Of a DNA stretch of 41,256 nt, positions 1 to 5,812 are shown in pieces (positions within the stretch are counted from its first letter, which is position 1; every line of letters begins with the position of its first letter). Source of the stretch: Clostridia bacterium (GTDB taxonomy: Bacteria > Bacillota > Clostridia > Oscillospirales > QAKW01). Below the pieces are notes generated by a model that worked only from the letters and a program-made list of their open reading frames with translations, made no database searches and was not told the DNA's origin. Both the position numbers and the translations under genes were made by a program. The stretch is from assembly GCA_017436525.1 (NCBI GenBank), contig JAFSCX010000033.1, forward strand, positions 1-41,256, in the 5' to 3' direction.

Positions 1-30
1 CACCACCACCATCATCACCATCATCACTGA
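1..30 (+). CDS. 3' end of a gene encoding a C-terminal polyhistidine tail (partial)
   Basis: Reading from base 1, the frame gives nine consecutive His codons (mixed CAC/CAT) and a TGA stop at 28-30, directly followed by an intrinsic terminator. The terminator position supports this frame. His-rich tails occur in metal-handling proteins such as cation transporters or nickel/zinc chaperones, but the rest of the gene lies outside the window, so the function is unknown. Confidence 0.65.
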   Translation, partial: HHHHHHHHH

Positions 31-31
31 G

Positions 32-56
32 GAGAGGCAAAATGCCTCTCTTTTTT
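32..56 (+). terminator. Intrinsic terminator of the His-tail gene
   Basis: Perfect 7-bp stem GAGAGGC/GCCTCTC with loop AAAAT, followed by six T (51-56). It lies one base after the TGA. Confidence 0.9.
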
Positions 57-57
57 C

Positions 58-86
58 TTGACAAGTTTTATACTTCGTGATATGAT
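58..86 (+). promoter_or_regulatory. Promoter of the padR operon
   Basis: TTGACA (58-63), 17-bp spacer, TATGAT (81-86). Predicted transcription start is near 93. The -35 overlaps the T-tract of the upstream terminator. Confidence 0.85.
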
Positions 87-95
87 GTATTACAT
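85..95. promoter_or_regulatory. Candidate PadR operator
   Basis: Perfect 11-bp palindrome ATGTATTACAT across the end of the -10 box and the predicted start site. PadR-family operators commonly have ATGT...ACAT dyads. Outer bases CTTC (73-76) and GAAG (96-99) extend the symmetry. Placement fits autorepression. Site function is inferred. Confidence 0.5.
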
Positions 96-110
96 GAAGG
101 GAGGTATTCT

Positions 111-431
111 ATGGATATTCAGTTGAAGCGCGGGATTTTGGATGCCTGCGTATTGGCAGCCATTAAAAATGAAGATTCTTACGGCTATAAAATCATCAAA
201 GATTTGAAGCCTTATATTGCGCTTTCCGAATCCACTCTTTATACCATTTTGAAGCGGCTGGAGGCCGCAGATATGCTGAGTGTGCGAACCGCTGAGCATG
301 GGGGGCGGCTTCGAAAATATTATCATATTACCGAGGAAGGTCTTCGGCGGATTGAGGCATTTAAGGAAGAATGGAAAGAGATGGTATCGATATGCCGATT
401 TATAATCAAGGAGGATCGGGCAGATGACTAA
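111..431 (+). CDS. PadR family transcriptional regulator
   Basis: 106 residues, the usual size of a small PadR (subfamily s2) winged-helix regulator. The N-terminal half carries the wHTH: a short helix, then YGYKIIKDL, then the recognition segment SESTLYTILKRLEAADML. The beta wing follows (GGRLRKYYHIT), then a dimerisation helix (EEGLRRIEAFKEEW). The start is set by AAGGGAGG at 97-104. It overlaps the next gene by 8 bases, so the two are translationally coupled. PadR genes are typically paired with DUF1700 and DUF4097 genes, as here, and are thought to repress their own operon. The inducing signal is unknown. Confidence 0.93.
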   Translation: MDIQLKRGILDACVLAAIKNEDSYGYKIIKDLKPYIALSESTLYTILKRLEAADMLSVRTAEHGGRLRKYYHITEEGLRRIEAFKEEWKEMVSICRFIIKEDRADD

Positions 432-993
432 ATTGCAATTTTGCTTATCATTGCGGGAACAATTGCGAGGCTTGCCTGCGCAGGAGATTGAAGAACGCTT
501 GCATTTTTACAGCGAGATGATTGAGGATCGCGTGGAAGAGGGGCTTTCGGAAGAGGAGGCTGTGGCGGCGGTAGGCAAGATAGAAGAGATTGCTGCCCAG
601 ATTCAAGGAGAGGCGCTTGGCGAAAAATCCCTGAAAGAGAAAAAGCCTTTGAAGGGCTGGGCGCTTTGGGGCGTCGTTTTGGGCGCACCGTTATGGGTTT
701 CTTTGGGAATCGCCGCCATAGCGGTGATCCTCTCCATCTATATTTCTTTATGGGCGATTGTAATCTCCTTATGGGCAGTCTTTGCTTCTTTAATTGCAGG
801 CGGCTTTTGCGGCATGGTGATGGGAATTCCCTTTTTCCTCGGCGGGAATCTTTTCTTGGGCCTTGCCATGCTTGGCGCAGGGATGGTCTGCATGGGGCTT
901 GCTGTTTTCTTATATTTTGGCTGCATGGGCGCTGCGAAAGGATTGCTTTATTTAACCAAAAAATTCGGATTAATCTTTAAGAGGGGGGAGTAA
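424..993 (+). CDS. DUF1700/HAAS-domain membrane protein
   Basis: 189 residues. Residues 1-65 form a charged helical domain typical of HAAS/DUF1700: an L-x-L-R-E-Q-L-R-G-L-P start, then EEIEERLHFYSEMIEDRVEEGLS-like helices ending EEIAAQI. Roughly residues 75-180 are three to four hydrophobic segments rich in Gly and Leu. The family sits in PadR operons and is thought to be the membrane partner of the DUF4097 protein encoded next. The biochemical role is not established. It overlaps padR by 8 bases and ends one base before the next start. Confidence 0.85.
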   Translation: MTKLQFCLSLREQLRGLPAQEIEERLHFYSEMIEDRVEEGLSEEEAVAAVGKIEEIAAQIQGEALGEKSLKEKKPLKGWALWGVVLGAPLWVSLGIAAIAVILSIYISLWAIVISLWAVFASLIAGGFCGMVMGIPFFLGGNLFLGLAMLGAGMVCMGLAVFLYFGCMGAAKGLLYLTKKFGLIFKRGE

Positions 994-994
994 A

Positions 995-1957
995 ATGCAC
1001 AAAAGAAAAAGTTGGTTGATTACTGCAGGTTTTTTTGTGATATGCGGAGGGCTTTTGTTTGCCGGCGCTTTAGGGGCAGAGCAATGGGATTTTACCAAGC
1101 TGAGCTCGGTGAAATATGAGACCAATGTATATGAGCCGGAAGGCGATTTCAATCAAATGATGATTCAGACCGATACAGCGGATATTAGCTTTTTGCGCTC
1201 CTCCGATGGGAAATGTCGGGTGGAATGCTTTGAGACAGAGAAGGTGAAGCATCGGGTGTCTTTGGAAAATCAATGCCTCAAAGTAGAGAAGGAAGATCTG
1301 CGGGAGTGGTACGATCATATTCGTTTTCTTGTCTTCAAATCTCCGAAATTGAATATATATTTGCCCCAAGCGGCCTATGATTCTCTTATGATTACAACCG
1401 CTACGGGAGATGTTGCTCTTCCTGCCTATTTTACCTTCCAAACCATCAAAATAGAGGGCAATACGGCGGATATTGAATGTCTGGCAAAAGCGGAGCATAG
1501 CCTTATAATAGAGAGCGATACCGGTGATATCAAAATTGCTGCTAATTCAGCAAAGAGCATCCGGCTTTCTGCCGATACGGGGGATATGTTTCTCTCCGAC
1601 GGTAAAGCGGCAGATCAAATTAAAATAGAATCAGATACCGGAAGGGTACGCATGGAGCAGGTGGAATGTCAAGAACTTTTGATCGAGAGCAATACGGGGG
1701 ATGTTTTTTTGAAAAACACAGTAGCCTCTCGGCGCATGGCCGTAGAGACGGATACCGGAGATTTGAGCCTTAAGGCGTGCGATGGGGGAGAGTTGCTGAT
1801 CACCACCGATACCGGAGATGTGGAAGGGACATTGCTTTCCGAAAAGATCTTTATCGCAAGATCCGATACCGGCAGAATAGAGGTCCCTAAAACCATTACC
1901 GGCGGAAGATGCGAAATCACCACCGATACCGGTGATATTAAAATCGATATCAAATAA
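995..1957 (+). CDS. DUF4097-type beta-strand repeat protein
   Basis: 320 residues. The N-terminal hydrophobic segment (about 7-28) looks like a membrane anchor or uncleaved signal, with the rest outside the cell. From about residue 50 the chain contains eleven copies of a (S/T)DTGD(I/V)-like motif spaced about 18-21 residues apart (DTAD, ATGD, NTAD, DTGD, DTGR and so on, ending DTGDIKIDIK). This periodicity predicts a right-handed beta-solenoid with the Asp-Gly turn on one face. The DNA shows the same repetition as GATACCGG-type units. Ribosome binding site GAGGGGGGAG at 981-990. Ligand and function are unknown; conserved Asp in each turn could bind cations (inference). Confidence 0.85.
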   Translation: MHKRKSWLITAGFFVICGGLLFAGALGAEQWDFTKLSSVKYETNVYEPEGDFNQMMIQTDTADISFLRSSDGKCRVECFETEKVKHRVSLENQCLKVEKEDLREWYDHIRFLVFKSPKLNIYLPQAAYDSLMITTATGDVALPAYFTFQTIKIEGNTADIECLAKAEHSLIIESDTGDIKIAANSAKSIRLSADTGDMFLSDGKAADQIKIESDTGRVRMEQVECQELLIESNTGDVFLKNTVASRRMAVETDTGDLSLKACDGGELLITTDTGDVEGTLLSEKIFIARSDTGRIEVPKTITGGRCEITTDTGDIKIDIK

Positions 1958-1963
1958 TTTTCC

Positions 1964-1992
1964 TTGCGTATGAAGCGATGGCATGATATAAT
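1964..1992 (+). promoter_or_regulatory. Promoter of the PAP2 gene
   Basis: TTGCGT (1964-1969), 17-bp spacer, TATAAT (1987-1992), with TG extension at 1984-1985. No terminator separates it from the DUF4097 gene, so the PAP2 gene may also receive read-through. Confidence 0.7.
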
Positions 1993-2018
1993 GGTTTTCA
2001 TGAAAAGAGGATTATAAT

Positions 2019-2672
2019 ATGAATAAAAAAGAAAAAATCTATTGGATTCTTGCGGCAGTGATGCTGGTATTGTTTGGCGGGTTGATTCTGCTTTTGAAGG
2101 GCGTTGATGTGGCCGCTATCGGCCCTCAAGGGAGCAAGATCGGCCTTTCTGCTCTTAACGGAGCGGTGCGGGATCAGTTTCCGTTCCATGAATGGTGGTA
2201 TGAGATCACCGATTGGATGAGCCTTTTTGTATTGCTGATTCCCGCTTGCTTTGCGCTTTTGGGCCTTTGGCAGTTGATGAAGGGAAAGAGCCTGAAGGCG
2301 GTGGATCGGGATATATATCTGCTGGGCGGCTTTTATATTGTCGTCTTTGCCGCATATCTCTTTTTCGATCAATGGGTGATCAATTTCCGCCCTGTATTGA
2401 TCGAGGGCGTATTGGAGCCTTCTTTTCCCTCTTCCCATACCATGATTTTTATCTGCGTAATGGCCACTGCCATTCATCAGATCTCCCGCCGTCTTGCTGA
2501 TCCTTCCTTGAAAGGAATCGGGCGCGTATTGCTTTATTTGATCCTGACCTTTGTATTGGTAGGGCGGATTATTTCCGGCGTCCATTGGTTTACCGATATT
2601 TTGGGCGGCATCTTCTTGAGCCTCTTCTTTATCTTTATTTATCTGGCGGTAGATGAGCGGCTGAAAAAATAA
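2019..2672 (+). CDS. PAP2-superfamily membrane phosphatase
   Basis: 217 residues, about six membrane segments. Motif 2 is PSFPSSHT (residues 134-141, His140). Motif 3 is G-R183-IISGV-H189-WFT-D193, the Arg-x5-His-x3-Asp catalytic set. Members dephosphorylate lipid or isoprenoid phosphates at the membrane. Motif 1 (K-x6-RP) is only partly present: R124-P125 are there, but the Lys position is Asp117. The exact substrate (undecaprenyl diphosphate, phosphatidate or other) cannot be told. Ribosome binding site AAGAGGA lies upstream at 2005-2011. It has its own promoter and a following hairpin. Confidence 0.88.
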   Translation: MNKKEKIYWILAAVMLVLFGGLILLLKGVDVAAIGPQGSKIGLSALNGAVRDQFPFHEWWYEITDWMSLFVLLIPACFALLGLWQLMKGKSLKAVDRDIYLLGGFYIVVFAAYLFFDQWVINFRPVLIEGVLEPSFPSSHTMIFICVMATAIHQISRRLADPSLKGIGRVLLYLILTFVLVGRIISGVHWFTDILGGIFLSLFFIFIYLAVDERLKK

Positions 2673-2678
2673 TTCAAA

Positions 2679-2712
2679 GGGCTGTAAAAAACATTTTGAT
2701 TTTTTACCGCCC
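2679..2712 (+). terminator. Hairpin after the PAP2 gene
   Basis: GGGCTGTAAAAAA (2679-2691) pairs with TTTTTTACCGCCC (2700-2712), one mismatch. No T-tract follows because the repeat element starts at 2714. Probably a terminator, with A/T-rich arms. Confidence 0.6.
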
Positions 2713-2713
2713 T

Positions 2714-3107
2714 CAGCGTGTCAAAAAACTCCTGCGGAGGTTTTTGACACGCTGGGAGACTTTCAAAAAAGAGTGCAGATTTCGTCGATCTGTTCTCGTC
2801 GGCGTTTTTTCGGGGTCCCCGACAAAACTGAAGTTTTGTTGGGGAAAAGGAGGACCTAATGGTATAAGTGAATATTTTGCCATCATGCAAAATGGAACGG
2901 TTACCATTAGGTTTGACGCACGGTAGAGAGCAGATCGGCGGAAAGCAGAAAATTTTAATCAAAATCCGCATTGACATGCGGATTTTTTCCTTATAATAAG
3001 AAAGCAAGGAAAAAGAGTATGGCTTCTTTCCCCTTGCTGATTTATCGAATCAGCAGAATTCTTTTATTCTCTTATTTTTTGCGGTCTGTGCCTTTTTTGA
3101 CAGTCTG
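2714..3107 (+). repeat. MITE-like dispersed repeat, copy 1 (long form, 394 bp)
   Basis: The ends are near-inverted repeats: CAGCGTGTCAAAAAA at the left, and CAGACTGTCAAAAAA when the right end is read on the other strand (13 of 15 match). The left end is a 41-nt hairpin with a 19-bp stem and TGC loop (2714-2754). Internal hairpins include GATCTG/CAGATC arms, CCGCATtgacATGCGG and TGCTGATT/AATCAGCA. No credible protein is encoded. Copy 2 (30314-30600) matches along its length but lacks most of 2805-2920; copy 3 (41121-41256) follows the long form. This fills the 609-base gap before the next gene together with the hairpins and leader listed separately. Confidence 0.85.
2805..2920 (+). repeat. Internal segment present only in the long form of the repeat
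   Basis: 116 bp in copy 1, replaced by about 10 bp in copy 2. It holds nested inverted repeats: CCTAATGGTA (2855-2864) with TACCATTAGG (2902-2911), and inside them ATTTTGC (2874-2880) with GCAAAAT (2887-2893). A further imperfect hairpin uses ACAAAAC/GTTTTGT near 2821-2840. Confidence 0.7.
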
Positions 3108-3148
3108 AGGGCTGTAAAAAATTATGATGATTTTTTACAGCTCCTTTT
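3108..3148. terminator. Hairpin at the right flank of repeat copy 1
   Basis: AGGGCTGTAAAAAA (3108-3121) pairs with TTTTTTACAGCTCC (3131-3144), then TTTT. Its arms closely resemble the hairpin on the left flank (2679-2712). Confidence 0.65.
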
Positions 3149-3150
3149 AG

Positions 3151-3179
3151 TTGCAATTTATTATTTTGTATGATAGAAT
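3151..3179 (+). promoter_or_regulatory. Promoter of the pnuC-like gene
   Basis: TTGCAA (3151-3156), 17-bp spacer, TAGAAT (3174-3179) with TG extension (3171-3172). Predicted start near 3186, giving a leader of about 95 nt. Confidence 0.75.
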
Positions 3180-3189
3180 GAGAAAAAAT

Positions 3190-3268
3190 AAACATCTGCC
3201 ACCGGGTAGCATCTGGCTTTCTCTCGTTAGGTCTTTGAAGAGGGAAGGGTCGGATGCTTTGTTTTTTA
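3190..3268 (+). ncRNA. Structured leader of the pnuC-like gene: candidate attenuator or riboswitch
   Basis: CTGCC/GGTAG can form a small hairpin (3197-3208). Then GCATCTGGC (3209-3217) pairs with GTCGGATGC and the preceding G (3249-3257) over nine pairs, extended by TTCTCTC (3219-3225) with GAGGGAA (3240-3246), and is followed by TTTGTTTTTT (3258-3267): an intrinsic terminator in the leader. CATCTG is duplicated (3193-3198 and 3210-3215), so CGGATG (3251-3256) could pair with either copy. This is a plausible switch between alternative folds. I do not recognise it as a known class. Confidence 0.55.
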
Positions 3269-3281
3269 TAGGAGGAAAGGC

Positions 3282-3962
3282 ATGAAAATCAAAGGATATT
3301 TTTCAAAAGGGGAGCAGCTTCTTTGGCTTGGCTCGGTATGGGGAATTCTGCTGGCCTTTTTTGTTTTCGGCGGAAAGGGAACATTTACTTTGATTGCTTC
3401 TTTGATCGGAGTAACCTCGCTGATCTTTAATGCCAAGGGCAACCCCTTCGGGCAGCTGCTGATGATTCTTTTCTCCCTTCTTTATGGGCTGATTTCTTGG
3501 AGCTTTTCTTATTACGGAGAGATGATCACCTATCTTGGGATGACAGCGCCCATGGCCCTCTTTGCGCTGATTTCATGGCTTAAAAACCCTTATAAAGGAA
3601 ATCGCGCAGAGGTGGCGGTCAATCGGCTGCGGGGGAGAGAATATCTTTGGATGCTGCTGCTTACCGCTGTAGTTACGATGGTTTTCTATTTTCTATTAAA
3701 GAGATTAGCCACCGCCAATCTTTTTTTCAGCACCCTTTCGGTTGCAACCAGCTTTATCGCTGTCTATCTTACCTTTCGCAGAAGCCCTTATTTTGCGCTG
3801 GCCTATGCTTCCAATGATATTGTATTAATTATTCTATGGCTGATGGCCGCCAAGGCGGATCGCTCTTATATCTCTGTAATTATATGCTTTCTTGCTTTTT
3901 TGATCAATGATCTTTATGGCTTTATCAATTGGAGGCAGATGCAAAAGCGGCAAAAGGCTTGA
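3282..3962 (+). CDS. pnuC: PnuC-family vitamin B3 (nicotinamide riboside/mononucleotide) transporter
   Basis: 226 residues with about seven membrane segments, the usual PnuC size. Characteristic segments are SLIFNAKGNPFGQLL (first half), RRSPYFALAYASNDIVLIILW and the C-terminal NDLYGFINWRQM. The family imports nicotinamide riboside or a related NAD precursor by facilitated diffusion, with trapping by phosphorylation inside. nadE follows 52 bases downstream, which supports an NAD role. Start set by GGAGGAAAGG at 3271-3280. A structured leader with a terminator precedes it, so expression is probably attenuated. Exact substrate is not determined by sequence alone. Confidence 0.85.
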   Translation: MKIKGYFSKGEQLLWLGSVWGILLAFFVFGGKGTFTLIASLIGVTSLIFNAKGNPFGQLLMILFSLLYGLISWSFSYYGEMITYLGMTAPMALFALISWLKNPYKGNRAEVAVNRLRGREYLWMLLLTAVVTMVFYFLLKRLATANLFFSTLSVATSFIAVYLTFRRSPYFALAYASNDIVLIILWLMAAKADRSYISVIICFLAFLINDLYGFINWRQMQKRQKA

Positions 3963-3987
3963 AAAGAGCAAAAAAATGGGATATAAT
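3959..3987 (+). promoter_or_regulatory. Internal promoter before nadE
   Basis: TTGAAA (3959-3964, overlapping the pnuC stop), 17-bp spacer, TATAAT (3982-3987). It would let nadE be expressed when the pnuC leader terminates. Confidence 0.7.
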
Positions 3988-4014
3988 AACTAAAAATAAA
4001 AGATAAAGGAATCG

Positions 4015-4752
4015 ATGGCGATGTTTGATGCAGAGCGTATAAAAAACGAGTGTGTGGAATGGATTCGGGCCTTTTTTGAGAAAAACGGAAAAGGCTGCAA
4101 TGCGATTGTCGGAATCTCCGGCGGAAAGGATAGCTCCATTGCCGCCGCCCTTTGCGTGGAGGCTTTGGGGGCAGAGCGGGTGATCGGCGTATTGATGCCC
4201 CAAGGAGAGCAGCATGATATTGATATGGCATATCTGCTGGTAGATCACCTGGGAATCAAGCGGTATGAGGTCAATGTCAAAGCGGGAGTAGAGGGGATTT
4301 TGGAGAACCTGCCGAAGGATCTTGAGATTACGCCTCAGGCGAAGCAGAATCTTCCGCCCCGTATTCGGATGGCAACCCTTTATGCAGTCTCCCAAAGCTG
4401 CAACGGGCGTGTCTGCAATACCTGCAATCTTTCGGAAGACTGGGTAGGCTATTCCACCCGCTATGGGGATTCGGTAGGGGATTTCTCGCCTCTTTCCTTC
4501 CTCACCGTGACCGAAGTGAAGGAGATCGGCCGCCTGCTGGGCTTGCCTGCCGAATTGGTGGATAAGACCCCCATTGATGGCCTTTGCGGCAAGACGGATG
4601 AAGAGAATCTGGGCTTCACCTATGCAGAGCTGGATCGCTATATCCGCACCGGTGAGATCGAGGATGCGGCCAAAAAGGAAAATATCGACCGCCGCCACGC
4701 TCAAAATCTCTTTAAGCTGGAATTTATGCCCTGCTTTAAGCCTCAATTATAA
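4015..4752 (+). CDS. nadE: NAD+ synthase (ammonia- or glutamine-fed synthetase domain)
   Basis: 245 residues: a single ATP-pyrophosphatase synthetase domain, without the N-terminal glutaminase found in long NadE, so it probably uses ammonia. It converts nicotinate adenine dinucleotide to NAD+ with ATP. The P-loop is SGGKDSS (residues 35-41). Further family segments are CNTCNLSEDWVGYSTRYGD and KTPIDGLCGKTDEE. Ribosome binding site TAAAGGA at 4004-4010 fits the ATG at 4015; a second in-frame ATG at 4021 is possible. It forms an NAD module with the upstream transporter. Confidence 0.95.
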   Translation: MAMFDAERIKNECVEWIRAFFEKNGKGCNAIVGISGGKDSSIAAALCVEALGAERVIGVLMPQGEQHDIDMAYLLVDHLGIKRYEVNVKAGVEGILENLPKDLEITPQAKQNLPPRIRMATLYAVSQSCNGRVCNTCNLSEDWVGYSTRYGDSVGDFSPLSFLTVTEVKEIGRLLGLPAELVDKTPIDGLCGKTDEENLGFTYAELDRYIRTGEIEDAAKKENIDRRHAQNLFKLEFMPCFKPQL

Positions 4753-4757
4753 TAATG

Positions 4758-4796
4758 AAAAGAACTCAAAGGAGCACCTCCTTTGAGTTCTTTTTT
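4758..4796. terminator. Bidirectional terminator between nadE and the convergent gene
   Basis: GAACTCAAAGGAG (4762-4774) pairs perfectly with CTCCTTTGAGTTC (4778-4790), flanked by A-run and T-run. It serves both converging genes. Confidence 0.9.
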
Positions 4797-5730
4797 ATAG
4801 AATCTTTACTATAAAATAAATCAAAAAGCCGATGAGCTCTGCGCCAAGACCGATTGCGATGATGAGAAAGACCTTGCGCCGAAGGGTGGCAGGGCGCAGG
4901 GAAAAGATCAAGCAGATAATGAAGCCGACCAAAGGAAGGAAGAACAGGAGGATAGAAAGAAGAATCCAATGAAGCAATTCCAGCACGTCCTTATTTCCGA
5001 AGGCGGCAAAATCGCCGTATGTATTGCGGGCAAATCCGCTCTTTAATTCCGAGAGCAGGGTGGGATCTGCAATCTTATAAGCAGAAAGCTGCTCATATTC
5101 AAAGGGGCTGAACCAAGAGGGGTCTTCTTGGGTGATTTCCGAAAAATCGACAAAATAGAATTGCTCCTTGATGACCAGCAGAGCCCCGGCTCTCACCTTC
5201 AGCGGCACTTTTGGATCGGTAGCGTGGCAATAGAAATATTCGCTCCATTCCAATTCTTCGCGGGAAAGATTGCAGCGCTCTCCTTTCAAAAGAGCGGTTG
5301 CCGCCTCAAGGGAATTATCGCTTGGAGAATCAAATTCGATAGTCAGCTTTTCGGCAGAGGCGTTTGCCAGCGCATTAAAGGCTGCGGCCTGCTCTTTTTG
5401 CATATAATTGCAGGAAAAGGTAGAGCCGTTATCAAAGGTGATCAAAAGCGAAATAATGAGCCGATCTCCGTAAAGATCGCCGGAAATTTTGATGGGCTTT
5501 CCTAAGATCGTATTCTTAAGAATGATCTCTTTTTCGCCGATCTCTTCATATTGATCGGGAAAGTTGGTCTTGCTCAGATCCACAGCGTAATAGATAGATC
5601 CATCGCTGCAAGCAACACTTTGAAGATCTTCTGCCGGCTGATAGCGCAGCTCCTCTTTGGCTAAAGCGGAAAAGGGGAGGGCAAGAAGAAGGATCAAAAT
5701 GAGCGCAATCGAGAGTGTTTTTTTCATCAT
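4795..5730 (-). CDS. Secreted/membrane protein of unknown function
   Basis: 311 residues. The N-terminus is a Sec signal peptide (KK then a Leu/Ile-rich core, ending SALAKEE). A soluble extracellular domain of about 210 residues follows, with no motif I recognise. Two C-terminal membrane segments (about 250-275 and 285-308) end the chain. The overall form (signal, outer domain, C-terminal membrane hairpin) resembles TPM-less relatives of membrane-anchored sensor or processing proteins, but I assign no function. Start chosen at ATG 5730: AAAGGAG lies 5 bases upstream, while the GTG at 5736 overlaps that site. Confidence 0.75.
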   Translation of the reverse strand: MMKKTLSIALILILLLALPFSALAKEELRYQPAEDLQSVACSDGSIYYAVDLSKTNFPDQYEEIGEKEIILKNTILGKPIKISGDLYGDRLIISLLITFDNGSTFSCNYMQKEQAAAFNALANASAEKLTIEFDSPSDNSLEAATALLKGERCNLSREELEWSEYFYCHATDPKVPLKVRAGALLVIKEQFYFVDFSEITQEDPSWFSPFEYEQLSAYKIADPTLLSELKSGFARNTYGDFAAFGNKDVLELLHWILLSILLFFLPLVGFIICLIFSLRPATLRRKVFLIIAIGLGAELIGFLIYFIVKIL

Positions 5731-5751
5731 CAGCACTCCTTTCTATTACTA

Positions 5752-5780
5752 AACATACATCAAAACCCAAAATAAGTCAA
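5752..5780 (-). promoter_or_regulatory. Promoter of the secreted unknown gene
   Basis: On the minus strand: TTGACT (5775-5780), 17-bp spacer, TATGTT (5752-5757). Confidence 0.7.
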
Positions 5781-5809
5781 GAAAAGGAGCAGTTTTGCTG
5801 CTCCTTTTC
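5781..5809 (-). terminator. Terminator of the ABC fusion gene
   Basis: Perfect 12-bp stem GAAAAGGAGCAG/CTGCTCCTTTTC with a 5-nt loop, just after the stop codon of the ABC gene. The minus-strand RNA continues TTGAC, so the U-run is within the arm. Confidence 0.8.
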
Positions 5810-5812
5810 AAT

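Noticed and set aside
2696-2926. A 76-codon frame inside the dispersed repeat
   Set aside because: It crosses hairpin arms, is cut by the missing module in copy 2, and has no suitable start.
3190-3268. ZTP, TPP or preQ1 riboswitch for the pnuC-like leader
   Set aside because: CCACCGGGTAGCA looks slightly like the 3' ZTP core, but the required 5' core is absent; no TPP or preQ1 core is present.
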